Part shown: positions 32,112 through 38,509 of the stretch, in pieces
Position numbering within the stretch: position 1 is the first letter of the stretch
How the letters are laid out: the number at the start of each line of letters is the position of its first letter
Assembly (NCBI GenBank): GCA_947258845.1
Contig: CAMYJZ010000054.1
Coordinates: forward strand, 1 to 38,509
DNA length: 38,509 bases
Reading direction: 5' to 3'
DNA from: an uncultured Ectothiorhodospiraceae bacterium
Lineage (GTDB): Bacteria; Pseudomonadota; Gammaproteobacteria; UBA9214
The notes under the pieces: model-generated
The model's database searches: none
What the model saw: the letters and a program-made list of their open reading frames with translations, nothing else
What the model was told of the DNA's origin: nothing
Made by a program: the position numbers and the translations under genes

Positions 32112-32753
32112 ATGCGAATGGAACTATCGAATTACACTGACCATGTTGTCCTCGCCTTGCTGGCGGCCTGCTGGTGCGTCCTGCACAGTGCGCTGATTTC
32201 GATCACGGTAACCGAATTCCTGGAGCGTCGCCTGGCCGCGCACTACCGGTTCTATCGCCTGTTCTTCAATTTCTTCGCCGTCCTGAGCCTGGCTGTTGTG
32301 ATCCTTTACCAGTGGTCGATAAGGACCGCGCCGGTGTTCGACTGGAACGATTACCTGCGAGTGATCCAGGGGATGCTGATCGGGTTGGGACTGTTGCTGT
32401 TTGTCCTGGGGGCGCGGCGATACGATGCGCGTCGTTTCCTGGGCCTGACCCAGATCAAGGAAGGTGTTTCGACCAGGGCGATGACACACGGCGGCGAGCT
32501 GGATACCTCCGGCATATCGAGTGTTATACGGCATCCCTGGTACCTGGCATTGCTGCTGCTTATCTGGGCACGACCGCTCGATCCTTCGGTCATCGTGCTG
32601 AATGCGGTCTTTTCCGTCTATATTGTCATCGGAGCCTTTCTTGAAGAAAGGAAGCTGGTGCGGGAGTTCGGGGAGAAGTACCGGGACTACCAGCAAAGGG
32701 TTTCGATGCTGTTGCCCGTCAAGTGGCTGAAGGCCAGATTGATGGGGTGGTAA
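32112..32753 (+). CDS. NnrU/isoprenylcysteine-methyltransferase-like membrane protein
   Basis: 213 residues with five or so membrane helices. The C-terminal segment SSVIRHPWYLALLLLIWARP followed by EERKLVREFGEKYRDYQQRV matches the RHPxY and EExxL motifs of the ICMT/PEMT/NnrU group, which bind SAM at the membrane. The N-terminal VLALLAACWCVLHSALISI is the first helix. NnrU itself is linked to denitrification regulation; nothing nearby points to that, so the methyl acceptor is unknown. ATG 32112 is the first possible start; an in-frame ATG at 32118 is possible. It lies 30 nt after the phosphoribosyltransferase stop. Confidence 0.8.
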   Translation: MRMELSNYTDHVVLALLAACWCVLHSALISITVTEFLERRLAAHYRFYRLFFNFFAVLSLAVVILYQWSIRTAPVFDWNDYLRVIQGMLIGLGLLLFVLGARRYDARRFLGLTQIKEGVSTRAMTHGGELDTSGISSVIRHPWYLALLLLIWARPLDPSVIVLNAVFSVYIVIGAFLEERKLVREFGEKYRDYQQRVSMLLPVKWLKARLMGW

Positions 32754-32968
32754 ATGACCGCTTGGTGATCCTGAATAACGGTTACCGGGTTACGGATTCG
32801 CAGGCTGATGCGACTTGCGGCAGGTTGGGCAATGCGCCGCGTGCCCAACAGGGGGATGTTGTACAGATTATGGATTGCTCAGGACCACCCGGCGGGCGCG
32901 ATCGTATTACAGCAAGCCTGGTTAATTCATCCATCAATATTCCGGTGAAGACCGGAACGGCGGCTTGA
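32723..32968 (+). CDS. Possible small protein of unknown function, overlapping the end of the membrane protein gene
   Basis: An open frame of 81 codons from GTG 32723 overlaps the last 31 nt of the previous gene. It reads DRLVILNNGYRVTDSQ and later RGDVVQIMDCSG-like text with no rare-codon bias against coding. No ribosome-binding site, homologue or signal peptide is seen. It could be coding or chance; there are few other claims on this stretch. Confidence 0.25.
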   Translation: MAEGQIDGVVNDRLVILNNGYRVTDSQADATCGRLGNAPRAQQGDVVQIMDCSGPPGGRDRITASLVNSSINIPVKTGTAA

Positions 32969-33037
32969 TAAGACTTTCCTCAGGCCGTAGTGCGAATGGA
33001 TAAAAGGGTAACAGCGAGTCCGGTTCAGTTTATTTGA

Positions 33038-33949
33038 CTAACCCTCGAGCCCGCCCTCGATCCATTTGCGGAGGCGGTTGGAGTCTCCGATGGGGGTCAG
33101 CTTGCCGTAGGAGTTGAGCAGGATGATGGTGAGAGGCTGCTCGGCGATTTCCGCCTGCATTGTCAGGCAGCGCCCGGCCTCCCTGATATAGCCGGTCTTG
33201 CTCAGCCGGATCTCCCAGTTCTCGTTTCTCAGCAGGCGGTTGGTGTTGCCAAAGGTCAGTTTTCCGCGTCCCTTCCAGGGCCTGACGCTGATGCTGCGCG
33301 TGGTGGTCGCCTCGTGGATCAGCGGGTACTCGCTGGCGGCACGTACCAGCTTCGCCAGGTCGCGGGCCGATGCAACATTGCCGGCATCCAGTCCGGAGGG
33401 GTCGGCAAAGTGGCTGTCATGCATGCCCAGTGCGAAGGCCTTCAGGTTCATGGCCTTTGCAAATTCCCGCTTGCCTCCGGGCCAGTTGCGGGCGAGTGCG
33501 CTGGCCGCGCGGTTTTCCGAGGCCATCAGCATCAGTCGCAGCAGTTGTTTCCGGGTCAGCGTGGCGCCGTAACCCAGGCGCGATCCCGTGTTGCGGATGC
33601 GGTCGCGATCCTCCCGGGTGATGGTGATCCGTTCCTGCAGCGGCTGCCCCGCGTCCAGGATAACCATGGCGGTCATCAGCTTGGTAATCGAGGCGATGGG
33701 CATGGCTGTGTCCACCTGCTTGGCATAGACCTCGTTGCCAAACCGGTCAACAACCAGGGCGGTGGCGGACCTGAGTTTCAGCTTGCGCGGATTCAGCGCC
33801 TGCCAGGGTGAGGATGCCGTGCTGTGGTTGTCCCGGCTTTCCTGTCCCAGGCTGGCCAGCTGCAGGGGTGCATCCCCGGCGCTGCTGGCCGCAGCCAGCA
33901 CGCTGGCCGTGAGCGCGAAAAGCAGGAGGTGTTTTTTCAAAATACGCAT
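33038..33949 (-). CDS. pbpG: D-alanyl-D-alanine endopeptidase, PBP7 type
   Basis: 303 residues. Signal peptide 1-24 (LLLFALTASVLAAASSAG). Penicillin-binding active-site motifs: S87-I-T-K90 (SxxK), S144-E-N146 (SxN) and K251-T-G253 (KTG). The LALVVD-like strand and RDRIRNTGSRLGYG insert match E. coli PBP7, which cleaves DD-crosslinks of peptidoglycan in the periplasm. ATG 33949 is preferred, since the ORF upstream continues without signal-peptide character. It is divergent from the zinc peptidase and has no obvious operon partners. Confidence 0.9.
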   Translation of the reverse strand: MRILKKHLLLFALTASVLAAASSAGDAPLQLASLGQESRDNHSTASSPWQALNPRKLKLRSATALVVDRFGNEVYAKQVDTAMPIASITKLMTAMVILDAGQPLQERITITREDRDRIRNTGSRLGYGATLTRKQLLRLMLMASENRAASALARNWPGGKREFAKAMNLKAFALGMHDSHFADPSGLDAGNVASARDLAKLVRAASEYPLIHEATTTRSISVRPWKGRGKLTFGNTNRLLRNENWEIRLSKTGYIREAGRCLTMQAEIAEQPLTIILLNSYGKLTPIGDSNRLRKWIEGGLEG

Positions 33950-34173
33950 AGGCGATGTCGTCCGATCGATGGCCTGAAAATCAGGGGTCGCTCCAATATA
34001 ATGATGATTATCGGCAGCGGGACGGTATTCATGATCCAGCCGACTGTACAGGGGGTAATGTATCTCATCTTGTTGATTTATTGAAAGAAGAAATTGTTTA
34101 TTTCTCGCCGGGCCGGTTGTGTCCGGCCCGTTCATGTCAACAACCCGGTCAACCGGTGATCGAATTAGCGTTT

Positions 34174-34860
34174 ATGCATATCCTGCTCATCATCGTGTTC
34201 CTGTTGCTGCTGGTGTTCGGCCCGCAGTGGTGGGCGCGTTATACCTTCCGGCGCTATGCGGATGCGCTGCCGCGCATACCGGGTACGGGTGGAGAGCTGG
34301 CCCGCCATCTGCTGGATCAATTCGGGATGGCGGGCGTGCCAGTGGAGAAGACCGATAAGGGCGACCACTATGACCCGGAGAGCCGTACCGTACGTCTCAG
34401 CCCCGACAATTACGATCACAATTCGCTGACGGCCGTGGCGGTGGCTGCCCATGAGGTCGGTCACGCCATCCAGCACCAGCGCAACGATCGGAAGCTTGCC
34501 TTGCGCCACCGGCTGGTGAAACTGGCCCAGACCACCCAGCAGCTGGGTGCCGGCGCCATGTTCCTGATGCCGGTAGCGATGGCGATCACCCGGGCACCTG
34601 CCTCGGGGCTGGTGATGGCCGCCATCGGCCTGGCCAGCATGGCCAGCGCCACGCTGGTGCACCTGGTCACGCTGCCGGTTGAACTCGACGCCAGTTACGG
34701 CAAGGCGCTGCCGATCCTCAAGGCCGGCAACTATATCGAACCCGGGGATGAAGTCGCCGTGCGTCGAATCCTGCGAGCAGCGGCGTTCACCTACGTGGCC
34801 AGTTCGCTTGCCAGCCTGCTAAACCTCGCCCGCTGGCTGGCCTTCCTGCGCCGGGCGTAA
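34174..34860 (+). CDS. YugP-family membrane zinc metallopeptidase
   Basis: 228 residues from ATG 34174. An N-terminal membrane helix (LLIIVFLLLLVFGPQWW) is followed by the zinc-binding HEVGH (93-97) in VAVAAHEVGHAIQHQ, and two further membrane helices (about 125-165 and near 200-220). The family (YugP, neutral zinc metallopeptidase 2) is related to HtpX-like proteases and has no clear substrate. An in-frame GTG at 34156 would add six residues. Its location between PBP7 and the sulfur-related operon tells nothing about its role. Confidence 0.85.
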   Translation: MHILLIIVFLLLLVFGPQWWARYTFRRYADALPRIPGTGGELARHLLDQFGMAGVPVEKTDKGDHYDPESRTVRLSPDNYDHNSLTAVAVAAHEVGHAIQHQRNDRKLALRHRLVKLAQTTQQLGAGAMFLMPVAMAITRAPASGLVMAAIGLASMASATLVHLVTLPVELDASYGKALPILKAGNYIEPGDEVAVRRILRAAAFTYVASSLASLLNLARWLAFLRRA

Positions 34861-35109
34861 AAACATCGACCATTACCGTCTTTCCGGGCCTCTACCGGCT
34901 TGATCGACTGCGATGCCCTGGACGGTAATATCGTCCTGCAGATCAGCGCTAATACTTGCCGAACAAGGGCGTGATCGTCAGTCGATTATTTGGAAAATTG
35001 CTTTCCCCGCCTGCTGGGGTACCATTCTTCGCTACTCTCCCTGCCGTACTTGCGAGCAAGGGAAACATTGTCCCGGTGTTGATACGCGGGCCGATACGGA
35101 GACTGGAAC

Positions 35110-35517
35110 ATGCGAGTGAGATTGACGGGAATCCTGCTTTTTGTCGTTGCGCTTGGCGCCTGCAGCGAACCGCCTTACACCAACCTGGACAATCTCCAGC
35201 TGCAGGCTCTGCTGGCGCAGGGCATCCCGATCGTCGACATACGGCGCCCCGACGAATGGACCAGGACCGGTGTGGTTGAGAGCAGCCATCTCATCACCTT
35301 CGTGGACGACAGGGGGCGGCCGATGCCCGACTTCCTGCCACGGTTCTCGGAAGTGGCCGACAAGGATGACCCGGTGATCCTCATCTGCCGTACCGGCAAC
35401 CGCACCGACGTGCTGGGGCGTCTGATGGTGGAAAAGCTGGGCTACACGCAGGTCTACAACGTCCGCGACGGCATCACCCGCTGGATACGTGAAGGCCTTC
35501 CGGTCAGCCGGATCTGA
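35110..35517 (+). CDS. Rhodanese-like lipoprotein
   Basis: 135 residues from ATG 35110 (GGAG 9 nt upstream). The lipobox LGAC gives Cys18 as the lipidated residue, so the protein should be attached to the membrane on the periplasmic side. The rhodanese domain carries ILICRTGNRTD with Cys93 as the sulfane-sulfur acceptor, plus VDIRRPDEW and the YNVRDGITRW end. Rhodaneses move sulfur between thiols, cyanide or sulfite. It starts an operon-like run: the PEP-utilising gene begins 27 nt later and the TSUP gene follows that. The YgaP-like membrane protein at 10229 is a distant possible partner. Confidence 0.88.
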   Translation: MRVRLTGILLFVVALGACSEPPYTNLDNLQLQALLAQGIPIVDIRRPDEWTRTGVVESSHLITFVDDRGRPMPDFLPRFSEVADKDDPVILICRTGNRTDVLGRLMVEKLGYTQVYNVRDGITRWIREGLPVSRI

Positions 35518-35544
35518 GCCGGTGGACGCCCGGGGGCTGACCGT

Positions 35545-36795
35545 TTGAGTAATGTGCAGCTCACCGGGATGCCCTATGTGCCGGGAACCGCGCGCGGTGT
35601 CCTGCAGCGTGGACTGTCAGACAGGGCCGCCGTCCGGATCGTGCTGCTCGAGGGGGCGCCGGCCGGACCGATCGCCCAGGCACCTGCCGGCTTTGTGGTT
35701 GTCGATGGCGCGCCGTTTTCGCATGCCATGATCCCGCTGCTGGACAGCGGGGTGCCGACCGTCATCATCACGCGCCACCAGGCCCGGGCGTTGCAAGAAG
35801 GCCGGGAGCTGGCGCTCGATGGCGCCAGCGGTCTGATTACGTCCGATGTAAAGCGCATTGCGCCGGTGGCGACGCCGACCGTGTCCGCCGCGGGTTGTAC
35901 CACGGCGGACGGGCAGGGGATTTGCCTGCGCGTCAGTGCGCGCGATACCCGGGCGGTGCGCCGGGCCGTGGAAAACGGGGCCGAGTCCATCGGCCTGGTG
36001 CGCAGCGAATTCTTTTTGCCTGCCAGAGGGCGACGGCCGGATGCGAGCTTTTACCGGCGCGTGTTTCGTGACGTGTGCGAGGCCGCGGACGGCAGGCCGG
36101 TGACCATCCGCCTGTTTGACGTGGCGGCCGACAAGAGACCGTCCTGGCTGCCGCGGTCGTCCGCGGCGGGCGGTGTGCTGGGACTGCAGGGAGTGCGCCT
36201 GTTCCGGGAGGGACCGCTGCGGGACATCTACCGGGCGCAGCTGGAGGCCATCGATGTACTCGCCGGTGAGTTCAGCCTGCGGGTGCTGCTGCCCTACGTG
36301 GCCGATACGGCCGAGGTGATCGAGTGGTGCAGTGATGTGCGCACGCGGCTGTCGCGCCCGCTACCCGTCGGTGTCATGGCCGAGACCCCGGCGGCCACAC
36401 TCGCGATTGCGAGTTGGCTGGATACGGCGGATTTTGTTGCCATCGGTTGCAATGACCTGATGCAATGTCTGTTCGGCGCCGACCGAGACTGTCCGGAACT
36501 GGCGCATTACCTCGATCCCCATGCCCCGTCCCTGTACCGCTTTCTGGGGCAGGTGGCCGCGGCGGCCGGTCCGCAGCTCGATACCGTCCAGCTCTGCGGT
36601 GTGCTGCCGCAGCTGCCGGGGGTACTGCCCATCCTGCTGGGGCTGGGTTTCCGGGTGTTCTCGGTGGAGGCCAACCAGCTGCCCTGGCTGGTCCAGGCCG
36701 CCGCCGGGGTCCGGGTCTGCGACGCCCGGGCAGTGGCGAAGCGCCTGTGCGGTGCGCGCGATGCCGAAACGGCCGCAAACTGTTTTACGGTATAG
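35545..36795 (+). CDS. PtsI-like PEP-utilising protein lacking the HPr-binding domain
   Basis: 416 residues from TTG 35545. The PEP-utilising swivelling domain has the phosphorylated His at H60 (GAPFSHAMI). The C-terminal PEP-binding barrel follows: GLVRSEFF (compare GLLRTEF), TIRLFDVAADKRPSW (TIRTLDIGGDK), GVMAETPAA, DFVAIGCNDLMQCLFGADR, and Cys351 in LCGVLP where EI has CGE. The N-terminal HPr-binding domain of enzyme I is absent, so it cannot phosphorylate HPr in the normal way. The partner is unknown. It is embedded between a rhodanese lipoprotein and a TauE/SafE-type permease, suggesting a sulfur compound process, but this is inference. Confidence 0.8.
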   Translation: MSNVQLTGMPYVPGTARGVLQRGLSDRAAVRIVLLEGAPAGPIAQAPAGFVVVDGAPFSHAMIPLLDSGVPTVIITRHQARALQEGRELALDGASGLITSDVKRIAPVATPTVSAAGCTTADGQGICLRVSARDTRAVRRAVENGAESIGLVRSEFFLPARGRRPDASFYRRVFRDVCEAADGRPVTIRLFDVAADKRPSWLPRSSAAGGVLGLQGVRLFREGPLRDIYRAQLEAIDVLAGEFSLRVLLPYVADTAEVIEWCSDVRTRLSRPLPVGVMAETPAATLAIASWLDTADFVAIGCNDLMQCLFGADRDCPELAHYLDPHAPSLYRFLGQVAAAAGPQLDTVQLCGVLPQLPGVLPILLGLGFRVFSVEANQLPWLVQAAAGVRVCDARAVAKRLCGARDAETAANCFTV

Positions 36796-36838
36796 TGGCG
36801 CGCCACGACTTACGCTTGTTTCCACGATGGGACTGAAC

Positions 36839-37753
36839 ATGTATTTTGAAACCGCCGACGTGGTCGTTTCCGTCTGGCTGCTGCTGGGCTGGGGCGTGCT
36901 GGTGGGTTTCGTGTTCTCGACCGTGGGTGCGGCCGGTGGGATCCTGGCCTCGGTGGGACTGATCTCGGTGTTCGGGATCCAGGACCCGAACATGGTCAAG
37001 CCGATGGCGCAGGCGCTGACCCTGGTGACTCCGCTGATCGCCGTGCCGCTATACCTGCGTCAGTGCCGCGTGGTCATCAGCCTGGCCGTCCTGCTCGGAG
37101 CGGGCGGGGTGCTGGGGGCGTTGCTGGGTAGCAGCCTGTCCGTCAACCTGCTGTCCGACATGCAGGTCTTCAAGCCGGTGTTCGCGGTGCTGGTGTTTTT
37201 CATCGCGGCCCAACTGGCCTGGCAGCTGTTTCACCACAGCCGTAAAACCACCGAGCTGACCAGAACCATGCGTGCGGCGGAGACCTTCGAGCTGCATGTA
37301 AAGAGCGGTGGCCGCCTGTGCGACGTGGGCGTGGAATGCGTGTTTTTCTCGCTGCGTCGGATCGTGATCCGCTTCGGCAAGGAAAAGTTCGCCTACAACC
37401 CGTGGCTGCCGTTCCTGACCGGCATGGGCATCGCGGTGCTCTCGTCGGCGCTGGGGGTGGGCGGCGGCTTCCTGCTGGTGCCGTTCATGAGCATCGTGAT
37501 GCGCCTGCCGATGTACGTGATCGCGGGCACCTCGGCGCTGGCGATCGCGATCCACTCCATCACCTCCATCAGCAATTATGTCCGCCTCGGGGTGGAGCTT
37601 GATATCGCCCTGCTGGGTATCCTGATGGCCGGGGTCGTGGCCGGCTCGGCAACCGGGCCGGCGCTCAGCAAGTATATTCCGGAGAATGGCCTGCGTGCCT
37701 TCCTGTGCCTGGTGCTGATCCTAATCGGCCTGCGCTACACGGGTGTGCTATAG
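36839..37753 (+). CDS. TSUP (TauE/SafE) family membrane permease
   Basis: 304 residues with about eight membrane helices. The family signatures are VGFVFSTVGAAGGIL near the start and GMGIAVLSSALGVGGGFLLVP in the second half, with a loop (HHSRKTTELTRTM onward) between. TSUP proteins export sulfite, sulfonates or related anions. ATG 36839 has GGGA 6 nt upstream; ATG 36827 would add four residues. It follows the PEP enzyme with a 43-nt gap that contains a TATAGT -10-like box, so it may also be read alone. The palindrome after its stop can act as a terminator. Confidence 0.88.
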   Translation: MYFETADVVVSVWLLLGWGVLVGFVFSTVGAAGGILASVGLISVFGIQDPNMVKPMAQALTLVTPLIAVPLYLRQCRVVISLAVLLGAGGVLGALLGSSLSVNLLSDMQVFKPVFAVLVFFIAAQLAWQLFHHSRKTTELTRTMRAAETFELHVKSGGRLCDVGVECVFFSLRRIVIRFGKEKFAYNPWLPFLTGMGIAVLSSALGVGGGFLLVPFMSIVMRLPMYVIAGTSALAIAIHSITSISNYVRLGVELDIALLGILMAGVVAGSATGPALSKYIPENGLRAFLCLVLILIGLRYTGVL

Positions 37754-37758
37754 ATAAA

Positions 37759-37808
37759 AAGGGGACATTCTGATTTTTCATCAGGAATGAAAACCGGAAT
37801 GTCCCCTT
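37759..37808. repeat. Palindrome AAGGGGACATTC type
   Basis: AAGGGGACATTC (37759-37770) is exactly mirrored by GAATGTCCCCTT (37797-37808), loop 26 nt. It is related to the 363-436 element and fits the GGGGACA class of RAYT-associated REPs. It sits between convergent genes and may double as a terminator. Confidence 0.75.
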
Positions 37809-37827
37809 GTTCCCCGCTGACCTGGAT

Positions 37828-38509
37828 CTACTGGACAGTGCCAATGTAGCCCCTGTCGGCAGAAGGGTAGAAGCGGACCTGCATCAGTTTCAGGCCGTTA
37901 TTGTCATAGTCCCACATGTAGTATTCGAGCTGTTCAATGTTGAATATCCAGAGATTACGGAACTCGATATCGCCCGATTCGCAGGTACCGCTAAAGGTGC
38001 CATCTAGCTCGGCAACGTCCAGGCAGCCCTCGGCGCGGAAGATGTCGGTGATGTCCTCGACCCTGGGTTTGCCCTTGGTGCGGCTGAGTTCAAAAGAGCC
38101 CATCAGCAGGGTGTCCTCGCAGGTCAGGTCCCCGGTACTCACGACATCCAGGGTATAGTTGCATTCAGCGGACACCAGGGCACCGCCATGGGGTTTGCCC
38201 AGGGCGATAACGTAGACATCATAGGCGACCAGGTCGGTGCAGCCCGTCATGTAGTCATCGCAATACTCGTGGGGGACCTGGATGACGGCGAGATTGTCAT
38301 CGGTGGCATTGCCGTCCAGCACCTCGAAGCTGTCGCCCGCCACGTACTTGATCTTGACCTTGCGGGCGACTTCGTCGCCATTGCCCAGGGGGACGAAGAT
38401 TGCCCGCCGGTTGCTATCCGTCATATCCACGATCTTGTCGTGCGAGACGCCGATCAGGTTGACCTGGAAGTGTTTGCCGACCATGCCGTCGTTGCCGAAG
38501 GCACCGGCA
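37828..38509 (-). CDS. C-terminal part of a secreted, Cys-containing protein of unknown family
   Basis: The 226 codons to the window edge are open; the frame continues past 38509 with AGAFGNDG, so ATG 38484 is probably internal. The visible part is beta-rich and acidic with scattered Cys residues (CDDYMTGCTD, ECNYTL, LTCEDT, EGCLD, GTCESG) that look like a set of disulfides, which suggests an extracytoplasmic location. FVPLGNGDEVARKVKIKYV and LVAYDVYVIALGKPHGG are the clearest strands. I do not recognise the family. It is convergent with the TSUP gene. Confidence 0.6.
   Translation of the reverse strand, partial: AGAFGNDGMVGKHFQVNLIGVSHDKIVDMTDSNRRAIFVPLGNGDEVARKVKIKYVAGDSFEVLDGNATDDNLAVIQVPHEYCDDYMTGCTDLVAYDVYVIALGKPHGGALVSAECNYTLDVVSTGDLTCEDTLLMGSFELSRTKGKPRVEDITDIFRAEGCLDVAELDGTFSGTCESGDIEFRNLWIFNIEQLEYYMWDYDNNGLKLMQVRFYPSADRGYIGTVQ

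Noticed and set aside
1-38509. tRNA, rRNA or riboswitch genes
   Set aside because: No cloverleaf, conserved rRNA stretch or known riboswitch core was recognised by eye on either strand.

Overview
The window looks like a chromosomal stretch of a GC-rich gammaproteobacterium. The best family matches are gammaproteobacterial in style: YbiT, PdxH, RecQ, Nfi, PBP7, DUF2058/YaiL and YidB. The spacers are full of extragenic palindromes typical of environmental Gammaproteobacteria. I cannot name the genus. No tRNA, rRNA, CRISPR array, transposase or prophage was seen.

Layout. Positions 1-7800: the 5' part of a diiron/MBL-fold protein, a dead endonuclease V copy, a HAD hydrolase, a DUF349 protein, an amylosucrase, an intergenic stretch with palindromes and a 40-residue membrane peptide, an intact endonuclease V copy, and a cytochrome c remnant. 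Positions 7800-12900: an NTF2-like secreted protein, a Bcp-type peroxiredoxin, an exported 2-hydroxyacid dehydrogenase, a YgaP-like membrane protein, a membrane-anchored spermidine-synthase-like protein with no conventional start codon, and DUF2058. Positions 12900-20900: a broken recQ, ybiT, a repeat field, a YidB-like protein, a two-gene nuclease operon (DEDDh exonuclease plus DUF2130), an unrecognised 136-residue protein and a YfcE-like phosphoesterase. Positions 20900-26500: a fused hydrolase/MBL protein with both active sites altered, a cluster of three small ORFs divergent from a broken LitR/CarH-like regulator and a DCC oxidoreductase, then a GIY-YIG-like protein, a PilZ protein and a broken nitroreductase. 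Positions 26500-38509: pdxH, a methyltransferase, chrA with a DUF1223 gene, a cold-shock protein plus an RRM protein, a phosphoribosyltransferase, a NnrU-like membrane protein, PBP7, a YugP-type peptidase, a rhodanese / PtsI-like / TSUP operon, and the C-terminal part of a secreted protein.

How the genes work together. Most are single housekeeping or stress genes. Apparent functional units are the exonuclease-DUF2130 pair (overlapping stop and start), the rhodanese lipoprotein / PEP-enzyme / TauE-SafE-like permease run, the chrA-DUF1223 pair, the cold-shock/RRM pair, and the small-ORF cluster facing the MerR-type regulator.

The most striking pattern is that four genes (an endonuclease V copy, recQ, a MerR regulator and a nitroreductase) each lack one internal block of very roughly 25-45 codons. 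Three of the four are also frameshifted. Either this genome is accumulating short deletions, or the assembly has systematic local collapses. The strongest candidates for undescribed biology are the nuclease pair, the doubly degenerate hydrolase/MBL fusion, the small-ORF cluster and the PtsI-like/TSUP operon.
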